Source of the DNA: Candidatus Neomicrothrix sp. UBA4542 | GTDB taxonomy: Bacteria; Actinomycetota; Acidimicrobiia; Acidimicrobiales; Poriferisodalaceae | Direction of reading: 5' to 3' | Length of the DNA: 23,399 bases | Assembly: GCA_002388005.1 (NCBI GenBank) | Contig: DGLO01000017.1 | Span: forward strand, 70,552 to 93,950 | In this document: positions 15,088 to 23,313 of the stretch, piece by piece | Numbering within the stretch: the stretch's first letter is position 1 | How the letters are laid out: each line of letters starts with the position of its first letter | Made by a program: the position numbers and the translations under genes | The notes under the pieces: model-generated | Seen by the model: only the letters and a program-made list of their open reading frames with translations | What the model was told of the DNA's origin: nothing | The model's database searches: none

Positions 15088-15897
15088 CTACGAGATCTGC
15101 GCTAGGGCTTCACCATTAATGAAGTGGAAATGCCCGTCGGGGTTGGTGGCCCACTCACGCCAGCCATCTGCGATCGCTTCTAGCTCTGCTCGAGTGGCGT
15201 ACCCGTATTCCACTGCTTGTTCGGCGAAGCTCGTCGTCAGGCATCGCTCCGCCCACGAGAAACCCCAGTTAGCACGTTCTTCTGGCGACGAGTAGGCCCA
15301 GGCCGAGGCGGATGTATGCACATTCTTAATACTCGCCTGATGGAACCAGCCGAGCAGGTGTCTGCCAGCATCTGGCTCTGCCCCATTGTGACGGGCGACA
15401 AGACAGTAGATCCGACGCCATTCCTCGATCATTTGTGACTCGGGACTGCAACACATCGTGTAATAGTCCGCGTCTCGGACCGCTACGTAACCCCCGACAC
15501 GCGCCACACGAGCCATTTCTTTTAGAGCCGCAACGGGGTCGGTCAGGTGTTGCAACACTTGGTGCGCGTATACGACGTCAAAAGAGCCGTCTTCGTACGG
15601 CAATTTGTATACCGAAGCTTGCTCTACAACGACGTTTTCTAACCCCGAAGCTTCGATGGTCTGTCTCGCGACTTCAAGGATGTCCGAGGCGATTTCGATT
15701 CCTGTGACAGTACCGTTTGGCACCCAGTCGCCTAACCCTGCGGTGATGGAGGCTGGGCCACATCCGACATCCAATATTTGAGAATCTTCTGCAATAACGT
15801 CACGGGCGAAAGCGGCGCACTTGTCTGCTGTGCGTCGCGCATGTTGATTGACAACAGCTGGTTGATGGCCGTGTGTGTAGACGTCGCGTTTTGGCAT
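15088..15897 (-). CDS. Class I SAM-dependent methyltransferase (UbiE/MenG-like)
   Basis: 269 residues. Motif I is I-L-D-V-G-C-G-P-A-S around residues 41-50, an acidic strand GIEIASDI follows, and the post-motif FDVVYAHQVLQHLTDP then ALKEMARVARVGGYVAVRDAD is the standard motif II/III arrangement. The C-terminal third (WFHQASIKNVHTSASAWAYS onward) carries the substrate domain. It methylates an unknown small acceptor using S-adenosylmethionine. It precedes the FadD-type ligase in the same transcript, and its divergent neighbour is the gamma-butyrobetaine hydroxylase operon. A role in quaternary-amine biology is tempting but unsupported. Confidence 0.87.
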   Translation of the reverse strand: MPKRDVYTHGHQPAVVNQHARRTADKCAAFARDVIAEDSQILDVGCGPASITAGLGDWVPNGTVTGIEIASDILEVARQTIEASGLENVVVEQASVYKLPYEDGSFDVVYAHQVLQHLTDPVAALKEMARVARVGGYVAVRDADYYTMCCSPESQMIEEWRRIYCLVARHNGAEPDAGRHLLGWFHQASIKNVHTSASAWAYSSPEERANWGFSWAERCLTTSFAEQAVEYGYATRAELEAIADGWREWATNPDGHFHFINGEALAQIS

Positions 15898-16077
15898 CGC
15901 TGCAAAGCTAGGAGATCCGACGCTTCACGTCACCCGAGAAGATTGATCCAGTTACCAATTCTTGTTGACTACGGTTTCGTTATTAGAAGGCCCATCCCGC
16001 GTCGAAAGCTGCGAGTTTGACCCAATGCAAACTCACCACCCACCTCCGTGTGCGTCACCAGTGCAAGTGGCATTGAG

Positions 16078-17295
16078 ATGAAGGATCTACTCACGCCCGA
16101 TTATTACCGGTATCCATGGGCCGCACTTGAGACCGTCAAAATATTGCCGCGAGGCGGGGTTCTCGTCATCTGGCCTGATGGTCAACAACTCGAATGTCAT
16201 CCACTGTGGCTTCGAGAAAATGCTGTGGGTCCTGATGGAATCGATCCTCGCTCGAAAGAGAATGGTTTGGACGTAACAGATATGGATATGTCCACGACAA
16301 TCGGATCTGCGTCGGTTGATGCCGGGGCGTTGGTAGTCGAGTTCGTCCCTGAAGATCGTCGGGCAAGCTTCCATCCGGGATGGCTGCGACATGTTGCTGA
16401 TGAGCTACACCGTCCGTTTGCTTTGTTGCCGGAACCCAAACCTTGGGTTGTCGCTGACCTGCAAGAACCGCCGACTCATAATGGATCGTCCGTTCTTGAC
16501 GACGACAGGGCTCTGACTGCATGGCTGCACGATCTTTTGGAGATCGGAGTAGCGAGACTCACTGGTCTGCCCTGCGAGCGGGAAATAGTGGGGTTGGTGG
16601 GTGCTCGCATCGGAGCTTTGCGAGATTCAAACTTTGGTCTTACTTGGCACGTGAGTGTCGATCTAGATCCAAACTCGACGGCGAACACAAATTCGAGGCT
16701 CCCAGCCCACAGTGACCTACCCACGAGGGAAACCCCGCCCGGGTTTCAACTTTTACATTGTCTTGAGAACGATGTGACCGGTGGACAGTCAACTATGACC
16801 GACGGGCTTGCTGTAGGCCAGTACCTCCAAACGGCGGAACCGGACGTATTTCGTTGGTTGACGACCCTTGAGTGGACCTTCTTTAACCGCGACAGCAACC
16901 ATGATCACCGTTGGACTGGGCCCATCATTGATAAAGGGGATGGTCGAATTCCGTGGACATTCAGGGCATTTCACCCGGTCCGCGGATTTCCGGCCATGGC
17001 CTCTGATGCGTTAGACGACGCGTATTATTCGCTGCGGCGTTTCGGTGACATCGCTAACAGCGACGAGTTTCAAATTCGTTATGACTTAGAACCCGGCGAT
17101 TTGATCGCTTTTGACAACCGTCGCATCTTGCACGGAAGAGAGGCGTTTGAAAGCCGCGAAGGTATCCGCCAACTCCGCGGCACTTACCTCGACACCGATG
17201 AGGTCTATTCGAGGATGCGAGTGCTCTGCCGAACCCTCAACATGCGGCCTGAGTCTCTAGGATTCACTCACTCAAAGGAGGCCGAGGATGACTGA
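16078..17295 (+). CDS. Gamma-butyrobetaine 2-oxoglutarate dioxygenase (carnitine-forming hydroxylase)
   Basis: 405 residues from ATG 16078; a GTG at 16048 is possible but adds nothing family-like. The Fe(II)/2-oxoglutarate site is H211-S-D213 in LPAHSDLP, followed by PPGFQLLHCLEN, and the distal ligand His352 in DNRRILHGREAFE, with Arg in RQLRGTYLD binding 2-oxoglutarate. This sequence run matches gamma-butyrobetaine and trimethyllysine hydroxylases far better than TauD. The reaction is gamma-butyrobetaine plus O2 and 2-oxoglutarate to L-carnitine, succinate and CO2. The N-terminal DUF971-type domain is present (HPLWLRENAV, then SFHPGWL), but the three cysteines that hold zinc in known enzymes are replaced by Ala/Gly. 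The gene overlaps the next by 8 bp, and the downstream enzymes consume carnitine, which supports the assignment. Confidence 0.88.
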   Translation: MKDLLTPDYYRYPWAALETVKILPRGGVLVIWPDGQQLECHPLWLRENAVGPDGIDPRSKENGLDVTDMDMSTTIGSASVDAGALVVEFVPEDRRASFHPGWLRHVADELHRPFALLPEPKPWVVADLQEPPTHNGSSVLDDDRALTAWLHDLLEIGVARLTGLPCEREIVGLVGARIGALRDSNFGLTWHVSVDLDPNSTANTNSRLPAHSDLPTRETPPGFQLLHCLENDVTGGQSTMTDGLAVGQYLQTAEPDVFRWLTTLEWTFFNRDSNHDHRWTGPIIDKGDGRIPWTFRAFHPVRGFPAMASDALDDAYYSLRRFGDIANSDEFQIRYDLEPGDLIAFDNRRILHGREAFESREGIRQLRGTYLDTDEVYSRMRVLCRTLNMRPESLGFTHSKEAEDD

Positions 17296-18181
17296 AGTTT
17301 TCATCACCTGTGCAATCACCGGCGCTGGAGACACTGTTGGGAAATCAGACAAAGTTCCTTTCACTCCCGAGGCGATCGCCAACGATGTCATCGCCGCGGC
17401 TCGGGCGGGTGCGGCTATTGCCCACGTTCATGTCCGGGATCCAATTACGGGAGATCCCGACCGCCAGATCGCGTATTACCAAGAAGTGGTGGAACGAGTT
17501 CGGGCCTCATCCACCGATGTCGTGCTCAATCTGACTGCGGGTATGGGTGGCGATCTCGTGATTGGTTCGGTGGAGGAGCCTCTACCGCTTGACTCTCGAC
17601 AAACCGATCTCGTTGGTGCTACTGAGCGACTCGATCACGTCCGTTTACTGCTACCGGAAATCTGCACTCTCGATTGTGGAACCATGAATTTTGGGGAAGG
17701 GAACTACGTAGCAACCAATACTCATGACACCCTCGCCGAGATGGCTCGTCAGATTCAACAACTTGGTGTTCGACCAGAGATCGAAATCTTCGACACGGGT
17801 CAACTGTGGGAAGCGAAATCATTAGTAGATGACGGTCTGATCGATTCACCCGTAATGGTTCAGCTATGCATGGGCGTCAAATGGGGAGCGCCCAATGACC
17901 TCAACACGTTTATGGCGATGGTGAACAATGTTCCCCAGGAGTGGACATTTTCGGCATTTTCACTTGGCAGAGACCAGTTACCGTACGTCGCTCTGGCAGC
18001 GGTGGCGGGAGGAAATGCGCGGGTTGGTCTTGAAGACAACCTGTATCTAGATCGCGGCCAGCTCGCTACAAATGAGAGTCTCACCGCTCGGGCGAAACAA
18101 ATTCTCGAGTCCTTGAATTTCGAGGTCATCGGACCAGACCGGGTTCGCGAAACGCTGGAACTCACTGCGCACCATCAATGA
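17288..18181 (+). CDS. BKACE-family (DUF849) enzyme, probable 3-dehydrocarnitine cleavage enzyme
   Basis: 297 residues, TIM-barrel beta-keto acid cleavage enzyme. FITCAITGAGDT near the N-terminus, H46-V-H-V-R50 with the metal-binding histidines followed by D-P, NLTAGMGGD, and L-C-M-G-V-K-W-G-A-P-N-D match the family. BKACE enzymes use Zn and acetyl-CoA to cleave a beta-keto acid into acetoacetate and a CoA ester. Placed between gamma-butyrobetaine hydroxylase and L-carnitine dehydrogenase, the expected substrate is 3-dehydrocarnitine, giving betainyl-CoA plus acetoacetate, equivalent to CdhC of Pseudomonas. The start overlaps the upstream stop by 8 bp, with GGAGGCCGAGG as ribosome binding site. 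It ends in TGA, overlapping the next gene by 4 bp. The specificity is inferred from context. Confidence 0.88.
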   Translation: MTEVFITCAITGAGDTVGKSDKVPFTPEAIANDVIAAARAGAAIAHVHVRDPITGDPDRQIAYYQEVVERVRASSTDVVLNLTAGMGGDLVIGSVEEPLPLDSRQTDLVGATERLDHVRLLLPEICTLDCGTMNFGEGNYVATNTHDTLAEMARQIQQLGVRPEIEIFDTGQLWEAKSLVDDGLIDSPVMVQLCMGVKWGAPNDLNTFMAMVNNVPQEWTFSAFSLGRDQLPYVALAAVAGGNARVGLEDNLYLDRGQLATNESLTARAKQILESLNFEVIGPDRVRETLELTAHHQ

Positions 18182-19155
18182 CCGATCAAAGCGCATTGCC
18201 TGAACGTGTAGCGATCGTGGGGGCTGGAGTTATTGGTGCCGCTTGGGCCGCTCGTTGGCTCCTTCGCGGAGTGGATGTTGCCGTGACCGACCCATCGGCT
18301 ACCGCTCCCAAGGTTGTTGCTCATGTTGTCGACAATGCTCGGCATGCCTGGACCCGAATGGGCATCGAACCTGAACGCGAAGGAGCGTTGACTTTTGTTG
18401 ACTCGATTGACGCTGCCGTTCGAGATGCCGACATTGTGCAAGAGAACGTCCCAGAGATACTCGAGTTGAAGAAGATAATTCTGGGACAAATCGAGGATTC
18501 CGTCGATGCAGCAACGTTGATCGCTTCTTCCACTTCGGGCTTGAAGCCAAGCGTCTTACAAGCAGACCTGAGGCATCCCGAACGACTCGTCGTGGGTCAT
18601 CCATTTAACCCGGTGTATCTGCTTCCCATGGTTGAGGTGGTGGGAGGCGAGTCAACTTCGTCCGAGTCGATCTCTCGAGCGATGGCGCTATATGACGCTG
18701 CCGGCATGCATCCTCTGCATGTTCGGGTCGAAATCGACGCGTTTATTGCTGACCGTCTCCTTGAAGCAGTGTGGAGGGAGGCTCTGTGGTTGGTAAGTGA
18801 CGGGGTCGCTACGACTGAAGAGATCGATGACGTTATCCGTTTCGGCTTCGGACTGCGTTGGTCTCAAATGGGACTGTTCGAGAATTACCGGATCGCCGGT
18901 GGTGAGGGCGGCATGGCTCATTTCATTAGCCAGTTCGGTCCGACTCTTTCGTGGCCTTGGTCCAAGCTCACCGACACCCCTGAACTTACCGACGCGCTAA
19001 CTCAGCGGATCGGCGAGCAATCTGATGCTCAATCAGGGCATCACACGATCGACGAACTCGAAAGAATTCGGGACGACAACCTTGTCGACATCTTGTTGGC
19101 TCTGGAAGCGAACCAATGGGGCGCAGGTCAAACTGTTAGCAAACTGCGCAGCTAA
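18178..19155 (+). CDS. L-carnitine 3-dehydrogenase
   Basis: 325 residues, the usual length of carnitine dehydrogenases. The Rossmann motif is VAIVGAGVIGAAWA with the glycines at residues 15-20. SSTSGLKPSVLQADL and then V-G-H-P-F-N-P-V-Y-L-L-P-M-V-E-V-V match the 3-hydroxyacyl-CoA dehydrogenase family branch that oxidises free L-carnitine, and the family acid/base histidine is in G-H-P-F-N-P. It converts L-carnitine plus NAD+ to 3-dehydrocarnitine. The ATG overlaps the upstream TGA in an ATGA arrangement, so the three operon genes are translationally coupled. The neighbouring gamma-butyrobetaine hydroxylase and BKACE support the carnitine substrate. No transporter or separate betainyl-CoA thioesterase is visible in the window. 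Confidence 0.9.
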   Translation: MTDQSALPERVAIVGAGVIGAAWAARWLLRGVDVAVTDPSATAPKVVAHVVDNARHAWTRMGIEPEREGALTFVDSIDAAVRDADIVQENVPEILELKKIILGQIEDSVDAATLIASSTSGLKPSVLQADLRHPERLVVGHPFNPVYLLPMVEVVGGESTSSESISRAMALYDAAGMHPLHVRVEIDAFIADRLLEAVWREALWLVSDGVATTEEIDDVIRFGFGLRWSQMGLFENYRIAGGEGGMAHFISQFGPTLSWPWSKLTDTPELTDALTQRIGEQSDAQSGHHTIDELERIRDDNLVDILLALEANQWGAGQTVSKLRS

Positions 19156-19203
19156 CAACTCTGGTGAGCCAACAGAGGGTCCCGAGATCATTTGAGTTGG
19201 TTG

Positions 19204-19398
19204 TCATTCTTCGATGGATATAGCAAATTCGGGACAATTTGCAGCTGCTAGCCGTGCCTTGTCCTCAAGGTCGCTTGGTACCTCTCCGTCACCTAGTTCC
19301 GTCGCATATCCGTAGTCATCTACGTCGAACAACTCAGGTGCTAACGAAAAGCAGCGGTTATGTCCCTGACATTTTTCGGTATCGACCTGAACGCGCAT
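19204..19398 (-). CDS. [3Fe-4S]-type ferredoxin
   Basis: 64 residues, complete. The cluster ligands are C10-Q-G-H13-N-R-C16 and C55-P, the pattern of actinobacterial ferredoxins in which the second cysteine of a 4Fe-4S site is replaced (here by His), usually giving a 3Fe-4S cluster. These small acidic proteins typically donate electrons to cytochrome P450 or Rieske oxygenases; no P450 gene lies in the window, so the partner must be elsewhere. GGGGGAGG gives a strong ribosome binding site that overlaps the stop region of the preceding TIGR03086 gene 13 bp upstream, implying coupled expression. Confidence 0.88.
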   Translation of the reverse strand: MRVQVDTEKCQGHNRCFSLAPELFDVDDYGYATELGDGEVPSDLEDKARLAAANCPEFAISIEE

Positions 19399-19411
19399 GC
19401 TGGACCTCCCC

Positions 19412-19963
19412 CTAGGTCGCGGTACGACCCGCGATGGCTATCAATTTATCGGTAACGGAAGCGTCGGATGCGACGGGTACGGCCGGACCGAATCGTTCAC
19501 CGCGAATCATGTCTCCAGCTTTTTCGAGTTGCTTGTATCCCGCTGAGGCGAGGTCCTCGTCGAGAATGACCAACTGACCGGAAGCTTCAGCTAGATCGAA
19601 AGTGTGCAGCAGCGGATCAACAACGACTATGCCCACGAAGCGGTCGACCTCTAAGCGCCCCCAAGGAGTTCCGACCTCTACTTGAAGTGCCTCTGGGTGA
19701 TCAAGCGCCTCAAGCACGTCGTCACGAGCATCTACCCACTCGTGTTGTGGGTGGAGTACAACCGGGTGCTCCGCGCCGCTTGCAGATATTCCTCTCGCTA
19801 TTCCGGCGATCATTCTGCACATACCGATGTTGTGAGCAAGTACATCAAGCGCTGACCAGCCCTCACATGGGGATGGTGTTTCCCAACGTGACGGTTCGAC
19901 ACGTTGAACCACCGCGTCGAAGCCATAGATGGCTTTTACGTAATTCCTCGTATTCGCGCTCAT
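19412..19963 (-). CDS. TIGR03086-like metal-binding protein (DinB/mycothiol maleylpyruvate isomerase fold)
   Basis: 183 residues, a four-helix-bundle protein. W-E-T-P-S-P-C-E-G-W-S-A-L-D-V-L-A-H-N around residues 28-46 is the signature of the actinobacterial maleylpyruvate-isomerase N-terminal/TIGR03086 family: P-C-x-x-W, then a metal-binding histidine in L-A-H. A second region, DPLLHTFDLAEASG, gives a further histidine. Members bind a divalent metal and several use mycothiol as thiol cofactor; the substrate here is unknown. It is transcribed away from the molybdopterin oxidoreductase and ends next to the ferredoxin gene. No clear ribosome binding site precedes ATG 19961-19963. The family strengthens the actinobacterial assignment. 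Confidence 0.8.
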   Translation of the reverse strand: MSANTRNYVKAIYGFDAVVQRVEPSRWETPSPCEGWSALDVLAHNIGMCRMIAGIARGISASGAEHPVVLHPQHEWVDARDDVLEALDHPEALQVEVGTPWGRLEVDRFVGIVVVDPLLHTFDLAEASGQLVILDEDLASAGYKQLEKAGDMIRGERFGPAVPVASDASVTDKLIAIAGRTAT

Positions 19964-20067
19964 GGCTGCACGTTACTAATCTCCGGAGCGATAATTTCTC
20001 TGGGTCGGTGTGGATCGACTAGGAGTGTTCCATCGCTCTAGCATGGTTGTGTCGGAGGGACGGACTA

Positions 20068-22374
20068 ATGAGCGACAGTGGCCTCGAGCAATCGACCGAA
20101 GAAATTGCAACCGAAACCGATCCGACCAAGGTGTGGCACAAAACGGCATGCGTGCTTTGTTCTGTCAACTGCGGAATCGAGGTCCGGATTGATGACCGCG
20201 AGATCATCCGAGTTCGCGGTGACAAGGCTCATCCAGCAAGCAAGGGGTACACCTGCGAGAAGGGTTTACGTGTCAACCACTATCAAAACGGTCGTGACCG
20301 GCTGACCGCCCCGATGAAACGTATGGAAGATGGAACCTTCGCCGAAATCAGTTGGGACCAAGCCATCAAGGAAGTCGCTGACCAACTCGTAGGAATCCGC
20401 GATACCCATGGCGGAGACAAGATCTTGTACTACGGCGGAGGCGGACAAGGCAACCACTTCCCAGGTGCCTACGCTCGCAGCGTGTTGCAAACCTTGGGGG
20501 TCCAGTACAGAAGCAACGCTTTGGCGCAAGAAAAAACTGGAATGTATTGGGTACAGGGAAAGTTTTTTGGTCGACAAGACGTTGGAGCTACCCCGGACTT
20601 TCATCACACGGACTGTGCTGTCTTCATTGGAAAGAATCCGTGGCAAAGCCACGGTTTTCCAGAGACCCGAAATGTTCTCAACGCGATCAAAAATGATGAT
20701 GACCGCAAGATCGTCGTATTTGATCCTCGGATTTCCGAAACCGCCAATATTTCAGATCATCACCTCAGGGTGAAACCGGGTACCGACGCGTGGGCGCTCG
20801 CCGCTGTTCTGGCAATCATGGTGGAAGAAGACTTGACTGACGACCGATTTTTGGCAGAGCAGTGCGTCGGCTGGGAAGAGCTTCAACCGTTGATGGAAGA
20901 AGTGAACATCGCAGATTATGCGAGGAAATGTGGCATCGCAGAAGAGGACCTTCGATCAGCGACGCGAACCATGGCAAACGCTCACTCAATGGCCACCGAA
21001 GAAGACCTTGGGATCGAGATGGCCCCCCATTCGACCCTAAATAGTTGGTTACAGCGGCTCCTGTATCTACTTACGGGAAATTTTGGCATCGAAGGTGGCA
21101 TGAATATCCCGGTCCGGCTCGCGCCAATCTGTGGGCATAGTCCTGACGGAGCAACCGAGCCCGTGACCGGCACTCCCCTTTTGTGCGGCATGGTGGCCTG
21201 CGCTGCAATTCCTGATGCCATCGATACAGACCATCCGGACCGATTTCGTGGGATGATCGTCGAATCAGCAAACCCGGTGCATTCGCTTCCAGATTCCAAA
21301 CGCTTTCGTGAAGCATTCAAAAAACTTGACTGTCTCGTAGTGATCGATGTGGCGATGACGGAAACGGCCCGTCAAGCCCATTACGTCCTTCCGGCATGTT
21401 CTCAATACGAAAAGCCTGAAGCGACTTTCTTTGCGGGCGAAATGCCATCCAACTATTTCCATATTCGGCAACCGATCTTTGAACCCTTGGGAGACAGTCT
21501 TCCCGAAGCTGAGATCCACTCACGTTTGGTTGAAGCGATGGGAGGGATGCCTGAAGGTGTCGACGAGCTGACCGAGGCTGCTAAACAAGGTCGGGAGCAG
21601 TTCATCGATACGTTTACACGCTTATCGGCAGACAATCCTGACCTTGGCTCAAAGCTCCCTACAGCGCTGTACCGAAGCCTTGGACAAAGTCTTGGGCGGA
21701 TGGGACCGGCAGCGGTGATGTTCGCTTCAGCGATGCAAGCATCTATGCGCTTCCCGGATTCGTTGCGTGCGGCCGGAGTGAACGGTGAGGGGCTAGAACT
21801 CGCCAGTAACTTGTTTGACTCCTTACTGGAAGCCAAATCCGGCATGGTGTTCAGCACCAGTGACTACGCGTCCAGTTTCGATCGCATTAAGACTCCCGAC
21901 GGGAAAATTCATCTGTACATCCCCGAATTAGTCGATGAGTTGCGCTGTCTGGCCCAAGAGGAGCCCGCTTCTCCGTCAGATGCTTACCCCTTTGTTCTTA
22001 CAGCTGGCGAACATCGATCGTCTACGGTCAACGATGTCATCAGGGATCCATCGTGGCGCAAGAAAGACAAGGACGGAGCGCTGCGAATTCACCCTTCCGA
22101 TGCCAATCGAATCGGGGTTGGAGAGGGGCAAAAGGTGCGAATCATCACTAAACGTGGTGAAGCCGAGGCTCCGGTTGACATCACTGAGACGATGATGGAA
22201 GGCCAGGTAAGTCTCCCGCATGGTTTCGGAATGGAGTACCCCGACGAAACTGGTGAACATCGAATTCATGGTGTCGCAGTAAATGAGCTGACCGATATCG
22301 AAGATCGAGACTGGCTCGCTTTAACTCCTCACCATAAGCATGTAAGAGCCCGACTTGAGGCATTACCGAGTTAG
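20068..22374 (+). CDS. Molybdopterin-dependent oxidoreductase (formate-dehydrogenase/DMSO-reductase family)
   Basis: 768 residues from ATG 20068, chosen because GGAGGG lies 8 nt upstream; an upstream GTG at 20047 is less likely. C28-x2-C31-x3-C35 and C63 form the N-terminal 4Fe-4S site (A-C-V-L-C-S-V-N-C-G and G-Y-T-C-E-K-G). The molybdopterin domains follow: DTHGGDKILYYGGGGQGNHF, VVFDPRISETA, HHLRVKPGTDAWALAAVLAI, LTGNFGIEGGMN, and a C-terminal dinucleotide-binding domain with TAGEHRSSTVNDVIRD. There is no Tat signal, so it is cytoplasmic. In the region where formate dehydrogenases place their Sec/Cys molybdenum ligand the sequence reads NALAQEKTGMYW, with no Cys, Sec or Ser. The substrate is therefore uncertain and formate is not assured. 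It converges on the DHPS-like gene with a 3-bp gap. Confidence 0.9.
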   Translation: MSDSGLEQSTEEIATETDPTKVWHKTACVLCSVNCGIEVRIDDREIIRVRGDKAHPASKGYTCEKGLRVNHYQNGRDRLTAPMKRMEDGTFAEISWDQAIKEVADQLVGIRDTHGGDKILYYGGGGQGNHFPGAYARSVLQTLGVQYRSNALAQEKTGMYWVQGKFFGRQDVGATPDFHHTDCAVFIGKNPWQSHGFPETRNVLNAIKNDDDRKIVVFDPRISETANISDHHLRVKPGTDAWALAAVLAIMVEEDLTDDRFLAEQCVGWEELQPLMEEVNIADYARKCGIAEEDLRSATRTMANAHSMATEEDLGIEMAPHSTLNSWLQRLLYLLTGNFGIEGGMNIPVRLAPICGHSPDGATEPVTGTPLLCGMVACAAIPDAIDTDHPDRFRGMIVESANPVHSLPDSKRFREAFKKLDCLVVIDVAMTETARQAHYVLPACSQYEKPEATFFAGEMPSNYFHIRQPIFEPLGDSLPEAEIHSRLVEAMGGMPEGVDELTEAAKQGREQFIDTFTRLSADNPDLGSKLPTALYRSLGQSLGRMGPAAVMFASAMQASMRFPDSLRAAGVNGEGLELASNLFDSLLEAKSGMVFSTSDYASSFDRIKTPDGKIHLYIPELVDELRCLAQEEPASPSDAYPFVLTAGEHRSSTVNDVIRDPSWRKKDKDGALRIHPSDANRIGVGEGQKVRIITKRGEAEAPVDITETMMEGQVSLPHGFGMEYPDETGEHRIHGVAVNELTDIEDRDWLALTPHHKHVRARLEALPS

Positions 22375-22377
22375 TTC

Positions 22378-23166
22378 TCACTCGTACCCGGTCAATAAGT
22401 CAGAAGTTGGTAGCGGCATTCCCTCGCGAATTGCGGCATGACGTTGTCGTATCTGAAGTGGAATGTGAGCTCTCACATACTCCACTTCTTGAGCCAGAAC
22501 CAAGTCGATCAGCTCGAGTCGATCTGGTGTCTGTTTCCACGCAATGGGTACGTAGATCGGTAGCTCAAAGGAGCGCAGCCGATCTAATCCGGTGTAAATA
22601 ATCTTCTGATACTGAAATCGGTCTTCCCAGTCCCAATGGGGGGGAGCAAAACCTGTCCCAGGGTCAAGCATTAATCGTTCGCGAATTCCCCATCGTGCTG
22701 CTCGTTCCAACTGAAGGTCGAACCAGTCGACCATCACCTGCACCGGGTCGCCTTCGACATGTTTGAGATGCCGAGGGTCCGGTCCCAACATGAACGGCAA
22801 AACCACCGGAACCTCGCGTTCAGCTGCCAGTTCGATCATTTGGTCGGTTTGCAACGCGTCTGCGGCGTTGAGCACACACGCGCCTGCATCAAGCGCGCGC
22901 CGAGCTGTTTCGACCTGCCATGTGTCAATTGCTACGTCGACGTCTAAAGAAAGGAGCCCCCTCAAGGGACCCTCAACAATCTGCCATTCTTCGTCCGCAG
23001 TGACGAAGGCCGCGTCTCCATGAGATGCCTGAGCTCCAACGTCTAGGTGATCTGCACCCTCCGCGACTAGACGAGCCCCATACTTTTCGGCTGCTGCTTG
23101 GTCCGAAACCACCGAAAATCCAGCCAAGGAATCAGGGGAAGCGTTGACTACCCCAAAAATCTCCAT
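22378..23166 (-). CDS. Dihydropteroate synthase-like pterin-binding protein
   Basis: 262 residues, a TIM barrel of the pterin-binding family. F-G-V-V-N-A-S-P-D-S-L aligns with the folate enzyme's G-I-L-N-V-T-P-D-S-F, but the following S-D-G-G loop is replaced by A-G-F-S. The pterin contacts look conserved: I-D-T in VAIDTWQVETA, Asn in VLNAAD, M-L-D-P-G-T-G-F, and Lys in I-A-W-K-Q-T; the last strand VRAHIP matches V-R-x-H-D. The canonical enzyme joins dihydropterin pyrophosphate to p-aminobenzoate. The altered pABA-side loop and the absence of other folate genes nearby suggest a paralogue, as in actinobacterial FolP2, or a related methyl-pterin-binding protein. It is convergent with the molybdoenzyme gene. 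No clear ribosome binding site precedes ATG 23164-23166. Confidence 0.78.
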   Translation of the reverse strand: MEIFGVVNASPDSLAGFSVVSDQAAAEKYGARLVAEGADHLDVGAQASHGDAAFVTADEEWQIVEGPLRGLLSLDVDVAIDTWQVETARRALDAGACVLNAADALQTDQMIELAAEREVPVVLPFMLGPDPRHLKHVEGDPVQVMVDWFDLQLERAARWGIRERLMLDPGTGFAPPHWDWEDRFQYQKIIYTGLDRLRSFELPIYVPIAWKQTPDRLELIDLVLAQEVEYVRAHIPLQIRQRHAAIREGMPLPTSDLLTGYE

Positions 23167-23313
23167 GCTCGGAAGCTACCGCGGACCCTGAGGAGGTAAG
23201 TCATCAAATTGATGAACTCGAACTGAACAGCACAAGAAATCCGGTATCCGAAGTCGGCGAAACGCTGGTATTACAAGAGCCTCAAATGTGGAGCCCACAG
23301 ATAGTGCTAACTA

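Noticed and set aside
19156..19199. Terminator between the carnitine operon and the ferredoxin gene (CAACTC/GAGTTG and CTCTG/CAGAG repeats)
   Set aside because: The stems are short and compete with each other, and no T-run follows; too weak to call.
20068..22374. A second selenoprotein in the molybdopterin oxidoreductase
   Set aside because: The frame has no internal TGA, and the Mo-ligand region is continuous sequence without Sec or Cys.
23185..23220. Small plus-strand gene after a GAGGAGGT motif
   Set aside because: The nearest ATG gives only four codons before TGA; no protein-like frame is present.
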